Below are positions 36,701-43,668 of a DNA stretch of 64,000 nucleotides, piece by piece (position 1 is the stretch's first letter; each line of letters opens with the position of its first letter). The DNA is from Calothrix brevissima NIES-22 (GTDB lineage Bacteria; Cyanobacteriota; Cyanobacteriia; Cyanobacteriales; Nostocaceae), in the NCBI RefSeq assembly GCF_002367995.1, contig NZ_AP018207.1, positions 1,426,001 to 1,490,000 on the forward strand. Direction: 5' to 3'. The position numbers and the translations under genes were made by a program. The notes beneath the pieces are model-generated. The model did no database searches. It saw only the letters and a list, made by a program, of their open reading frames with translations, and was not told the DNA's origin.

Positions 36701-36935
36701 TGCCAACCGGATTATTGACCAAATTGAAGGCGCGCGCAACACCGTTCTCCAACGAGCCGAACGCTTACACCACGAAGCACAACGCCGTTTAGAACAAGTC
36801 AAACATCAAGCACAGCGACAAGCCGAAGAAACCCGCAAAGCCGCCGCCACAGCAGCTTGGTGGTTATTTGCGACAGCCGTTGTCTCCGCTATTTTCTCCG
36901 CATTGGGAGGAGCGATGGCTGTTGTTCGTCTGTAA
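33795..36935 (+). CDS. Membrane protein with eight ~98-residue helical repeats
   Basis: 1046 residues, ATG 33795 with an AAGGAAA ribosome binding site. The N-terminal region has three to four membrane helices (about 38-60, 98-125, 128-155, with an Ala/Gly-rich helix near 160-190). Repeats begin near residues 216, 313 (degenerate), 418, 514, 612, 711, 808 and 906. The consensus is 'YL...g..eLnp..I..D...LL.DP', then 'RL...DR.tlv.LLsqR.Dis...a..IId.ie'. A Lys/Arg/Glu-rich helix and a last membrane helix (about 1020-1042) close it. Both ends are thus in the membrane, with a long helical solenoid between. No known enzyme motif. A strong terminator follows. Function unknown; an envelope or thylakoid scaffold is one reading. 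Confidence 0.8.
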   Translation: MIQSTEIMLGLYKPLLWVAQVPVDSAGVTPAQASVLTSGPRFFVALISGVILAFAFQIVLTNLSVAAGISYLGHSSDSDSDREEAGSLGGTIRKIGTAVGIWTLVTVTVALLIACFLAVKLSLLVLDPGLGATLGLVIWGAYFLLLMWVSSTTVGSLIGSVVNTATSGFQAIMGTATAALGAKTVSNQVVATAEAAAAAMRRELGSGIDPTSIRENVEDYLDRLRPPELDLSKIRSDFENLLKDPQFQAITSLSYANASNPDLRNIDRQKFIDLVSSRTDLSKRDVKRIADTLYKLWQQVVSQQAPAQDRLGELVDYLKSLPPGQTKTDELNAKLERLIAETRGSQEADQKAAPGPIQSTIQQGLSALTGVVLGRTDLSDLDVEKIWQSLSTAKDKITEQADKLGLPAASQPYSPIRADVENYLYNTYAWQLSPERIGQEFRDVIYDPAADPGVVRRELERLSRNDFVNILQNRGLLTQGQIQLIADRLEAVRQEVLVTVTAVEEREIVEDLQRRVSSYLLVTSKADLTSEGIERDFRPLLSDPDAEYETLSRRLAAIDRHQMQQILFQRNDIQPYEIDAILDDLEKQRDRALIESKNLADQAKYQAETLWLNLESYLRNTGKGELNPDAIRADLKRLLEDPQGGAIALRARLARFDRDTLVQLLSQRQDISQDQANRIIDTVEHSWHSIRHAPQAVVDKAKEQYDSVSTTIADYLRNTGKAELNPEGIQRDLNRLFENPQEGALALRRRLSQVDRDTLVKLLSQRQDLSEQQVNEIIDSVQHSIRNFVRAPRRIATRTQQRVETFQAYLEEYLRQTGKEELNPEGIKRDLQLLLHDPRVGMESFSDRLAHFDRSTIIALLKIREDITDEEAARIADNIVSVREQFVEQIRGIQRRIQDVIDGVFARIRNYLNSLERPELNYDSIKRDVRQLFDDPQAGFDALRDRLSSFNRDTLVAIISSREDISEDDANRIIDQIEGARNTVLQRAERLHHEAQRRLEQVKHQAQRQAEETRKAAATAAWWLFATAVVSAIFSALGGAMAVVRL
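34444..36740 (+). repeat. Eight-fold internal repeat, period ~295 bp
   Basis: Repeat starts fall near bases 34444, 34733, 35050, 35337, 35630, 35928, 36220 and 36513, a period of 287-317 bp. Copies four to seven are most alike (YLRNTGK.ELNPEGI). They are diverged at DNA level, so the array is old and stable. Confidence 0.8.
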
Positions 36936-37341
36936 GTTATCAAAATTGTCTCCGCTCAATTAATTCAGCCTCCCCTTGTGGGAGGTTTTTTTTGTCTTCT
37001 AATACTTCTGCTTGTCTACAATTTATGTTTTTATGGCTTGTAGGTTATACCAACGCAATTTTTGATACAAAACACTTTCTCTGCTTTTTTTATCCGGACG
37101 TTTTTAATAAATTTCTCTAAAATGTTTATTAATTTTTGATTAAGTATTCCGGTAATTCTGGAAAATACTCAGCAATAAACCTGATTTTTTTAGTGTTTAT
37201 TTTGTATATTTATGATTAATAATCAAAAAGATAAAATATAGAAACAGTAAGATCATCATAGTTAATAGCACTTTTGATTCCATACAATATAACTATCCTC
37301 TACGGATGCAAAATAAGTAGATATTCGTTCAGGTTAATATT
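36936..37341. other. AT-rich intergenic region
   Basis: 406 bases beginning with the terminator of the helical-repeat gene. The rest is AT-rich, with no gene I can support. Confidence 0.5.
36969..36993 (+). terminator. Rho-independent terminator
   Basis: CCTCCC (36969-36974), a 5-base loop, GGGAGG (36980-36985) and eight T residues, 33 bases after the stop of the helical-repeat membrane protein. Canonical form. Confidence 0.9.
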
Positions 37342-37650
37342 GTGTTATTAAATTTCAAAGTTAAGAAGAAAAAACCACGGTTTTCTCCTCGTAAAAAAAT
37401 TGGTAATTTACAGAATATTGCCCTAGTGATGGCATTTTTATTAGGTCTACCAATTTCTACATTTATCATCATTTATTCTCTCTTTTATTCCTCAAGTTCT
37501 GCGTCTTTATTATCTTTTTTATACTCGAATAAAGAATCACCTTATGCTACATCAATACCTTGGATTGATAATGCTGCCGAATGCCAAGATACTCAAAGAG
37601 AATGGCATGATAATAAATGTTGGGATAAAGAACATAGTCCTTCTTTCTAA
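37342..37650 (+). CDS. Small single-span membrane protein with C-terminal Cys pair
   Basis: 102 residues from GTG 37342. The N-terminus is very basic (KVKKKKPRFSPRKK), then comes one membrane helix (about 25-48, IALVMAFLLGLPISTFIIIY), placing the C-terminus outside by the positive-inside rule. The tail has ECQDTQREWHDNKCWDKEHS: two Cys 12 residues apart among Trp and His. These would form a disulfide in the periplasm. I do not recognise the family. The orderly topology and the well-formed tail support a real gene despite weak start signals. Confidence 0.6.
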   Translation: MLLNFKVKKKKPRFSPRKKIGNLQNIALVMAFLLGLPISTFIIIYSLFYSSSSASLLSFLYSNKESPYATSIPWIDNAAECQDTQREWHDNKCWDKEHSPSF

Positions 37651-37757
37651 GAAAGATTAGAGCGGATAATTATCAAATCCCCAGCTTACAGCGATCAAAC
37701 ATCGAGAAGCCACGGATAAAATAGACAACGATATGCATTCTGGGGCGCAAAATATCA

Positions 37758-38744
37758 ATGGTATGGACTCATCTACATGCAACAATACATCGCACAATCC
37801 GAAGGCGCTGCTTATTTGAGCGGAATCAACGCCTATTAGTCGCTGTCTCTGGCGGACAAGATTCTTTATGCTTAATAAAATTACTTTTAGATTTACAAGC
37901 AAAATGGGGATGGGATTTAGCTATTGCTCACTGCGATCATCGCTGGCGTACTGACTCCCAAGCTAATGCTATTCATGTACAACAACTGGCGAAAAGCTGG
38001 GATATATTATTTTATTTAGAAACTGCTGACAAAGAGTTAACTAGTGAAGCAGCAGCAAGGGATTGGCGATACCAAGTTTTAAGCGCGATCGCTCAGAAAA
38101 ATAATTACCATTGTATCGTCACCGGACACACAGCTAGCGATCGCGCCGAAACTCTTTTATATAATTTAATTCGCGGTACAGGCGCTGATGGTTTGCAAGC
38201 ACTGACTTGGAAACGTCCCCTCACAGAAAACATTACCCTAGTGCGTCCACTGTTAGAAATTACCCGTACCCAAACAAAACAATTTTGTGATGAATTCCAT
38301 CTGCCAATATGGGAAGATTCCACCAATCAAAATTTACAATACGCCCGCAACCGCATTCGCCAAGAGTTAATTCCATATCTGCAAACAAATTTTAACCCCA
38401 AAGTTGAATCAGCTTTAGCCCAAACAGCTGAACTCCTCCAAGGCGAAGTGGAATATTTAGAGAATGTCGCCCAGGAGTTGCGGGAAGCAGCCACAATCGG
38501 CTTAACTCCTGTAGCAATTGTTCCTGTAAGCCTCAATCGTCGCATCTTGCAAACAGCACCCCTAGCACTGCAAAGGCGTGTTATGCGTCAAGTCTTACAA
38601 CAAATACTTCCAGATGCACCCAGTTTTGAACATATCGAGAAATTAACTAATTTAATTACAGCGCCTAATCGGACACAAACCGATCCCTTTCCCGGTGGTG
38701 CGATCGCTCAAGTGCAAGGTGATTTAATTTACATTTTTACTTAA
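37758..38744 (+). CDS. tilS: tRNA(Ile)-lysidine synthase
   Basis: 328 residues. It is an N-type ATP pyrophosphatase with PP-loop SGGQDS (31-36) after LLVAV, HCDHRWR, and VTGHTASDRAETLLYNLIRGTG, all diagnostic of TilS/MesJ. It modifies C34 of tRNA-Ile(CAU) to lysidine so that AUA is read as Ile, an essential step. At 328 residues it is the shorter, cyanobacteria-type TilS. ATG 37758 overlaps nothing and no partner gene is adjacent. Confidence 0.95.
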   Translation: MVWTHLHATIHRTIRRRCLFERNQRLLVAVSGGQDSLCLIKLLLDLQAKWGWDLAIAHCDHRWRTDSQANAIHVQQLAKSWDILFYLETADKELTSEAAARDWRYQVLSAIAQKNNYHCIVTGHTASDRAETLLYNLIRGTGADGLQALTWKRPLTENITLVRPLLEITRTQTKQFCDEFHLPIWEDSTNQNLQYARNRIRQELIPYLQTNFNPKVESALAQTAELLQGEVEYLENVAQELREAATIGLTPVAIVPVSLNRRILQTAPLALQRRVMRQVLQQILPDAPSFEHIEKLTNLITAPNRTQTDPFPGGAIAQVQGDLIYIFT

Positions 38745-38773
38745 ATGTAAATGTCGCTAAATGTCGCCTCAAT

Positions 38774-40546
38774 TTAAGATGCAAGCAATTCTGGCTGAGA
38801 CATTAACTCACGCAGTGTCTCGCGCATTTGAGCAATAGCCTGGAGTTGATAATCACCAGTTTCTTGAACTTCAGCTAAAGATTCAACCATTGCTTGTAAC
38901 TTCTGGCGTAAACCATCCAAGCAGTCTTGAATAGGTTGTAAAGACTCTTGATAAATATTCACCCGACTCCAGCATTCAGTAGTTTCTGTCCGCAGAGCTT
39001 GTAGGTTTTCTTCCAGTTTTTTCAGTTCCTGACGCTGTTCTTCCCAGTCATGAGTTTGATTGTCAACCATTCCTTGGGCTAAGTCAATCCCCGCTTCTAT
39101 TTGTTCAATCTCGCGTTCTAATCTTTGCAACTCTTGAGACTGTTGTTGACGCTGGTTTTCAGTTTGTAACAGAATTGGCTCTAAATCAATGGAATTGTCT
39201 TCTGCTTCATTAGCAACAGTATGTCCTTGCTTTTTTAAAAGTATTGTTTGATGTTGCTTAAGTAACTTCTGACGTTGGAGCAAATTCCGGCGTTGTCCTA
39301 CCAAACTTTGGTTGAGCATTTGGTAGAGGTCTTTTTCATCTGCCAGTTCCATTTCCAGATTAATCACATCTTGGTCAGATGCTTGATGAATCTTTTTTTC
39401 TAATGCATCGATCGCTTCTTGTTTGTATTTTAGTTCTTGTTCTTGGTCTTGAACAAAACTAGAGTCGATATCATACTTCTCCTGCAAATCTTGCACCACT
39501 TTTTGCAGTTCATCTAAAGCCATGTTTTCTAAAGCTTTCACATCGACTTGCGCCAGCATCCCGCCGCTACAGCTTCCAGAAACAGACTCGATATTTTGAC
39601 ATAAACCTTCTAGATTGCGTAATTGCGTCTTCAAAATTCCCGCATATTCCTGCTTGCTAGCCAGAATTGCCATATTCACTTTTAACTCAGCCTTTTGTTG
39701 GTAGAGGGCATTTTGTCCATCTTCCCAGCTATTTTGGCGATCGCTAAAGCTTTGTACCAGAACATCGAGTTCCTCTTGCTTTTGTGCCGCTAAAGTTTTC
39801 TGTTGCTCTAATTTTTCCCAGTGTTGATTTAAAGTATCTTGCTGTTTTTCAACTAACTCAAAGGCAAAATTTAATTGTTCCCGTACTGTTTCTGTGGGCG
39901 CAACCCGACTAGAAAGGCGATCGATTAACTCCCGCAGTACTCGACTTTGCTCTTCATCTAAAGTCTTCCCTTTTTGAGCCTCTGTTTGAGATTCTTCTAA
40001 ACGGCGCTGTTCGCCGCGCAAATGCTCCCAAGCTCCTTCCAGTTCTTGACGATTGCGCTCAATTTCTTGTTGCAACTTTTCAATCTCTGTACGCGAGCTT
40101 TCACATTCCTGTTGTTGCGCCTCCAGTTGCTGAAAATCAGTTTCCATATTTTGCAACTGTTCTAAGCGCACTTCCATTTCCATTTCCCGACGATTTAATT
40201 CTTGTGCCTGAAATGTCAATGATTGCTTCCACTGATCGATTTCTTCTTCTTTCGACTTGAATTTTTCTAACTGCCGAGAAAAATTCTGCAAAATATTCAC
40301 TAGTGGACGCCCAGCTTCTTGAATGCGTTGTACCTGGCGGTTAGGAGTCAGTTCTACCAATACCAGTGCGCCATCATTTAATTTGCTGGCTTCCTCCGCT
40401 GCAATCACATCCTCTGACACAGTAGTCCAATTCTGATCGGTTCGCTGACAAGCCAGGAGTTTCAATTCAGTTTTGGAATTACTACTGAGTAAATTGGTAG
40501 TGAGTAAGTTGCCTTTTTGCTTTTGTACTTCTGCTAAATACAGCAC
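38774..40546 (-). CDS. hmpF: Coiled-coil pilus motility protein HmpF
   Basis: 590 residues. A globular N-terminal domain (about 1-95, MLYLAEVQKQKGNLL...LVLVELTPNRQVQRIQEA) is followed by nearly continuous coiled coil (about 105-570) very rich in Gln, Glu and Leu. It is known from Nostoc punctiforme HmpF, a cyanobacterial protein at the poles of hormogonium cells required for type IV pilus activation and gliding. The call rests on the matching N-terminus, the coiled-coil build and, decisively, the divergent position next to hmpA-E. No signal peptide; it acts inside the cell at the pilus base. Confidence 0.92.
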   Translation of the reverse strand: MLYLAEVQKQKGNLLTTNLLSSNSKTELKLLACQRTDQNWTTVSEDVIAAEEASKLNDGALVLVELTPNRQVQRIQEAGRPLVNILQNFSRQLEKFKSKEEEIDQWKQSLTFQAQELNRREMEMEVRLEQLQNMETDFQQLEAQQQECESSRTEIEKLQQEIERNRQELEGAWEHLRGEQRRLEESQTEAQKGKTLDEEQSRVLRELIDRLSSRVAPTETVREQLNFAFELVEKQQDTLNQHWEKLEQQKTLAAQKQEELDVLVQSFSDRQNSWEDGQNALYQQKAELKVNMAILASKQEYAGILKTQLRNLEGLCQNIESVSGSCSGGMLAQVDVKALENMALDELQKVVQDLQEKYDIDSSFVQDQEQELKYKQEAIDALEKKIHQASDQDVINLEMELADEKDLYQMLNQSLVGQRRNLLQRQKLLKQHQTILLKKQGHTVANEAEDNSIDLEPILLQTENQRQQQSQELQRLEREIEQIEAGIDLAQGMVDNQTHDWEEQRQELKKLEENLQALRTETTECWSRVNIYQESLQPIQDCLDGLRQKLQAMVESLAEVQETGDYQLQAIAQMRETLRELMSQPELLAS

Positions 40547-41217
40547 ACCGTTAGTCCTTTTGTGTACTTGATGTCCGTGATTTGAGTTATATCTTAGATA
40601 TTTTCGTGAGTTTGCCTGATGTCATCTGGCAACAGAGAACAAGACAAACAAAACATACAAAACTATTTATAAAGATGACATGTCACATCTGGTTACATAT
40701 TTGCTAAATAATAGATGTGTGGATCGCGCCTTTATATTTTGTGCTGATGGCAATAATGATGGCTACCGTGCGATCACTAGCTTTGTCAAAGTGTATTACG
40801 AAAAATTAAGGAAAATTGCTGACCGTCCTTAATGAAGGGAAATGCAGCACCAATGGTAGTTTTTCTGATTTTTGCTAGATATTTCTCTAGCAGCAATTAG
40901 CAAAAATCATATTTAGTACTCGTGGGTGTAAATAAATTACCCCAGCGAAATATCCTAAACCATGCGCAGTGCGGTTTTAAAACTGGGTAGAAGGAATTAC
41001 GAATGCCGCACATTGGTACTAGTGGCACAAGTTTAAAAATTTGGTAAAGCCATCTTGCTATTCCCCACAATAGCTAAATTCAGGTCGCAGCCAGCATGAA
41101 AGTTATGTTTTTCAGTCAAAAGTCAGTTAGTCAGTTAAACTTGTCTGACAAGTTAATCATAAAAACATTACTGGGCAAAATTAATAAAGCATGTAAATAG
41201 AATTACAAGGAGTACCT
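40547..41217. promoter_or_regulatory. Divergent control region between hmpF and hmpA
   Basis: 671 bases separating the divergent hmpF and hmpA genes, so it must contain both promoters. On the minus strand near 41058-41067 there is GGGGAATAGC, resembling the hormogonium SigJ J-box (GGGAATACT as I recall it). This is a weak match. AAGGAG at 41207-41212 is the ribosome binding site of hmpA. No gene is supported. Confidence 0.5.
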
Positions 41218-42411
41218 TTGACCTCAATGCAGGGAGATTTAAATGAAATTGATATTCCTAGTATCCTGCAATTGATTGAGTGGGGACAGCGAACTGGTCA
41301 ATTGTTGGTGACAACCCATAACAGTTGCCCCTGCCAAAAATTTAGTGCAGAGGTAAACAGACACCATCATTGCTTCAGCTGCAAACCACAACAGTATTGG
41401 TTTATCTTTTTTGTCAACGGCCAGATTATCTATTGCCAACAAGGTGATGGTAGTTTATCTAGGATTGACGATTATCTCCGATATTACCGAGTCAAGCTAC
41501 AGCTAAAAGACCTCAAATTAGCTTCCCTAGACTCAGTCAATGTGGCTGAGTATAGCTATCTCTGGGAACTGCTGGAGCGGAATCTGATTCAACCCAAGGT
41601 TGCTCGTGAGATTTTGTACGGTCTGGTATGTGAAACTTTGTTTGATTTGCTGAGTTTGCACGCCGGTTGCTTCAGTTTTCATCATGGGACGGTGCTTACC
41701 CCTCAATTAACAACCTGGGAGATTAGTCCGCTCATCAAGAAAATTGTCAAGCAATTGCAAAATTGGCAGCAAATGTATCCACATATTCAGTCTCCCAATC
41801 AAGTGCCAGTAATTTCTGAAGAAGTTCAATCCCACAGTGGTTTACCAGTAGCAACAATTAATAAGCTCACATATTGGGCAGATGGTAAAACCTCTCTGCG
41901 ACAGCTAGCTCGTTGTCTCAACCGCGACGTTTACACAGTCGCCAAGGCTATATATCCTTATGTGCTGCAAGGTTGGCTGCAATTAGTATATTCAAACACT
42001 TGTGATTTTGACCCCTATAGAGAAAATTCTGCGGTAGAGGTCAAGAGCAAAGTACGTATACTTAGTATCCAAGAAGCTCACAGTAACAGTGAGGCGATCA
42101 AATCTATTTTGCAACCACAAGGATATGAAGTGTTAACTTTAACAAATCCCCTAGAGTCCCTCAGTCTGATTTTTCAACTCAAGCCAGATATGATTTTTTG
42201 TGACATGGCGATGCCGGAATTAGATGGGTATGAGATTTGTGCAATGCTGCGACAGTCAACCGCATTTCGGCTATTGCCCATTATTCTACTGAGCGATCGC
42301 GATCGCTTTCTCGACCGCGTTAAAGCAAAGATGGTAGGAACTACTGATTATTTAGTAAAGCCTTTGAGAGATACTGAGTTACTGACACTTATAGAGACTT
42401 ATCTGAAATAG
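41218..42411 (+). CDS. hmpA: PatA-like response regulator HmpA (PATAN + receiver)
   Basis: 397 residues. The N-terminal PATAN domain (MQGDLNEIDIPSILQLIEWG, about residues 4-130) is followed by a helical linker and a C-terminal receiver domain (about 280-397). The receiver has the phosphoacceptor in MIFCDMAMPELDGYEI and Lys in YLVKPLRD. The PATAN domain contains an inserted stretch with C-P-C and HHHCFSC. AAGGAG ends 5 bases before TTG 41218, favouring it, although ATG 41227 starts the conserved sequence. By homology to the hmp/Pix/Pil loci it receives phosphate from HmpE and controls pilus behaviour in gliding hormogonia. First gene of hmpABCDE. Confidence 0.92.
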   Translation: MTSMQGDLNEIDIPSILQLIEWGQRTGQLLVTTHNSCPCQKFSAEVNRHHHCFSCKPQQYWFIFFVNGQIIYCQQGDGSLSRIDDYLRYYRVKLQLKDLKLASLDSVNVAEYSYLWELLERNLIQPKVAREILYGLVCETLFDLLSLHAGCFSFHHGTVLTPQLTTWEISPLIKKIVKQLQNWQQMYPHIQSPNQVPVISEEVQSHSGLPVATINKLTYWADGKTSLRQLARCLNRDVYTVAKAIYPYVLQGWLQLVYSNTCDFDPYRENSAVEVKSKVRILSIQEAHSNSEAIKSILQPQGYEVLTLTNPLESLSLIFQLKPDMIFCDMAMPELDGYEICAMLRQSTAFRLLPIILLSDRDRFLDRVKAKMVGTTDYLVKPLRDTELLTLIETYLK

Positions 42412-42742
42412 ACTATTACATGGCTATAGAAAAAAACACTAGTACAGTACGGCGTCAATAAACATACCATTCTCAATGGCGCAAAAGCTCAGAATATAAG
42501 TCTTTTGACTTTTGACTTTTGACTTTTGACTTACAAGGTAGCGGTACTAGACTTGTTGATCCGCTAAAAGATGGGGTAAAAAATGTTATCACAGAAACAG
42601 CCAGCCCAATCTAAGTAGTACAAATTTATTATTTAGTAAATTAGTGAAGGAATAAGGTTAATTAATACACTAAATGCTTGCTTTGAAAATCAGGGAATGT
42701 TCCAAATCGGGAACGTCTACATCAGGAGGTAGATAGGCATTT
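42412..42742. other. hmpA-hmpB intergenic region with heptamer array
   Basis: 331 bases. It contains four TTTTGAC units (42503-42530) and, just upstream of hmpB, a GGGAATGTTCC motif near 42691-42701 that partly resembles a J-box. An AGGAGGT ribosome binding site (42724-42730) lies 12 bases before the hmpB start. A second promoter for hmpBCDE is plausible here. Confidence 0.5.
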
Positions 42743-43108
42743 ATGAGTACAGTTCTGATTGTGGAAGACAGTATCGCACAAAGGGAGATGATCACAGACC
42801 TCTTGAAAGCAAGTGGCTTAAAAGTCACCCATGCTAGTGACGGAGTCGAAGCTTTGGAATCCATTCAAAGCGCACCTCCCGACTTGGTGGTCTTGGATAT
42901 TGTCATGCCCCGGATGAACGGCTACGAAGTTTGTCGGCGGTTAAAATCCGACCCAAAAACCCAAAATGTCCCGGTAGTCATGTGTTCTTCCAAAGGGGAA
43001 GAATTCGATCGCTACTGGGGCATGAAACAGGGTGCAGACGCTTACATAGCCAAACCGTTTCAACCAACTGAGTTGGTAGGAACAGTCAAACAACTGCTGC
43101 GAGGATAA
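42743..43108 (+). CDS. hmpB: CheY-like response regulator HmpB
   Basis: 121 residues, one receiver domain with E8-D9, phosphoacceptor D52 (VVLDIVMPRMNGYEV), Ser82/83 and K104 (YIAKPFQP). It is the expected CheY of the hmp pathway, phosphorylated by the CheA-like HmpE and acting on the type IV pilus machinery. The gene is followed by hmpC after 13 bases. Strong AGGAGGT upstream at slightly long spacing. Confidence 0.94.
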   Translation: MSTVLIVEDSIAQREMITDLLKASGLKVTHASDGVEALESIQSAPPDLVVLDIVMPRMNGYEVCRRLKSDPKTQNVPVVMCSSKGEEFDRYWGMKQGADAYIAKPFQPTELVGTVKQLLRG

Positions 43109-43121
43109 GGATGAAAATAAC

Positions 43122-43652
43122 ATGGTCAGTAAACCGGACTTTTTAAGTGGTGGTAGTCAAGACCACTTCCGTCCTGAATTACAAGTAGAAAGTCCTGAAG
43201 GTGAATTACATTTGCGGTTTTACATTCCTTCGCACCAGGAGTTTGCACTACCTGCAACTGGAATTCGAGAGGTTATGGAACTCAGTCCCGATCGAATCAC
43301 ACCGATTCCTAATGCTTCTCCTTTACTTTTGGGTACTCTAAATTTACGAGGTCGAGTAATTTGGGTGGCTGATTTGGGTCAATTTCTCGGGGAAGCAACC
43401 GCGCTAAACACAGATCGAGCAGAAATTCCGGTAATTGCTATCGAAGATCAAGACACAATTGTGGGCTTGGCGGTAGATGAAATCGGTGGTATGGACTGGC
43501 TAGATGTCCAAAATCTCATGCTACCAACTCATGTGCTGGATACGATGGCTCCCTTTTTACGCGGTGAGTGGTTACTAGATACTAAAAAAAATCAGTGTCT
43601 AAGACTGCTCGATCAAATGGCAATTTTGCGGAGTGCGAGGTGGGCAGGATGA
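43122..43652 (+). CDS. hmpC: CheW-like coupling protein HmpC
   Basis: 176 residues, a single CheW fold: [24 protein letters not shown], then [34 protein letters not shown]. It bridges the MCP HmpD to the kinase HmpE. It follows hmpB with 13 bases between and ends 16 bases before the hmpD start, so the genes are co-transcribed. Confidence 0.94.
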   Translation: MVSKPDFLSGGSQDHFRPELQVESPEGELHLRFYIPSHQEFALPATGIREVMELSPDRITPIPNASPLLLGTLNLRGRVIWVADLGQFLGEATALNTDRAEIPVIAIEDQDTIVGLAVDEIGGMDWLDVQNLMLPTHVLDTMAPFLRGEWLLDTKKNQCLRLLDQMAILRSARWAG

Positions 43653-43668
43653 AATTGGGAGGGTGGAT

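Noticed and set aside
41058-41067. J-box-like GGGGAATAGC as hmpF promoter
   Set aside because: Only part of the remembered consensus matches, and it is about 500 bases from the hmpF start, too weak to list as a promoter.
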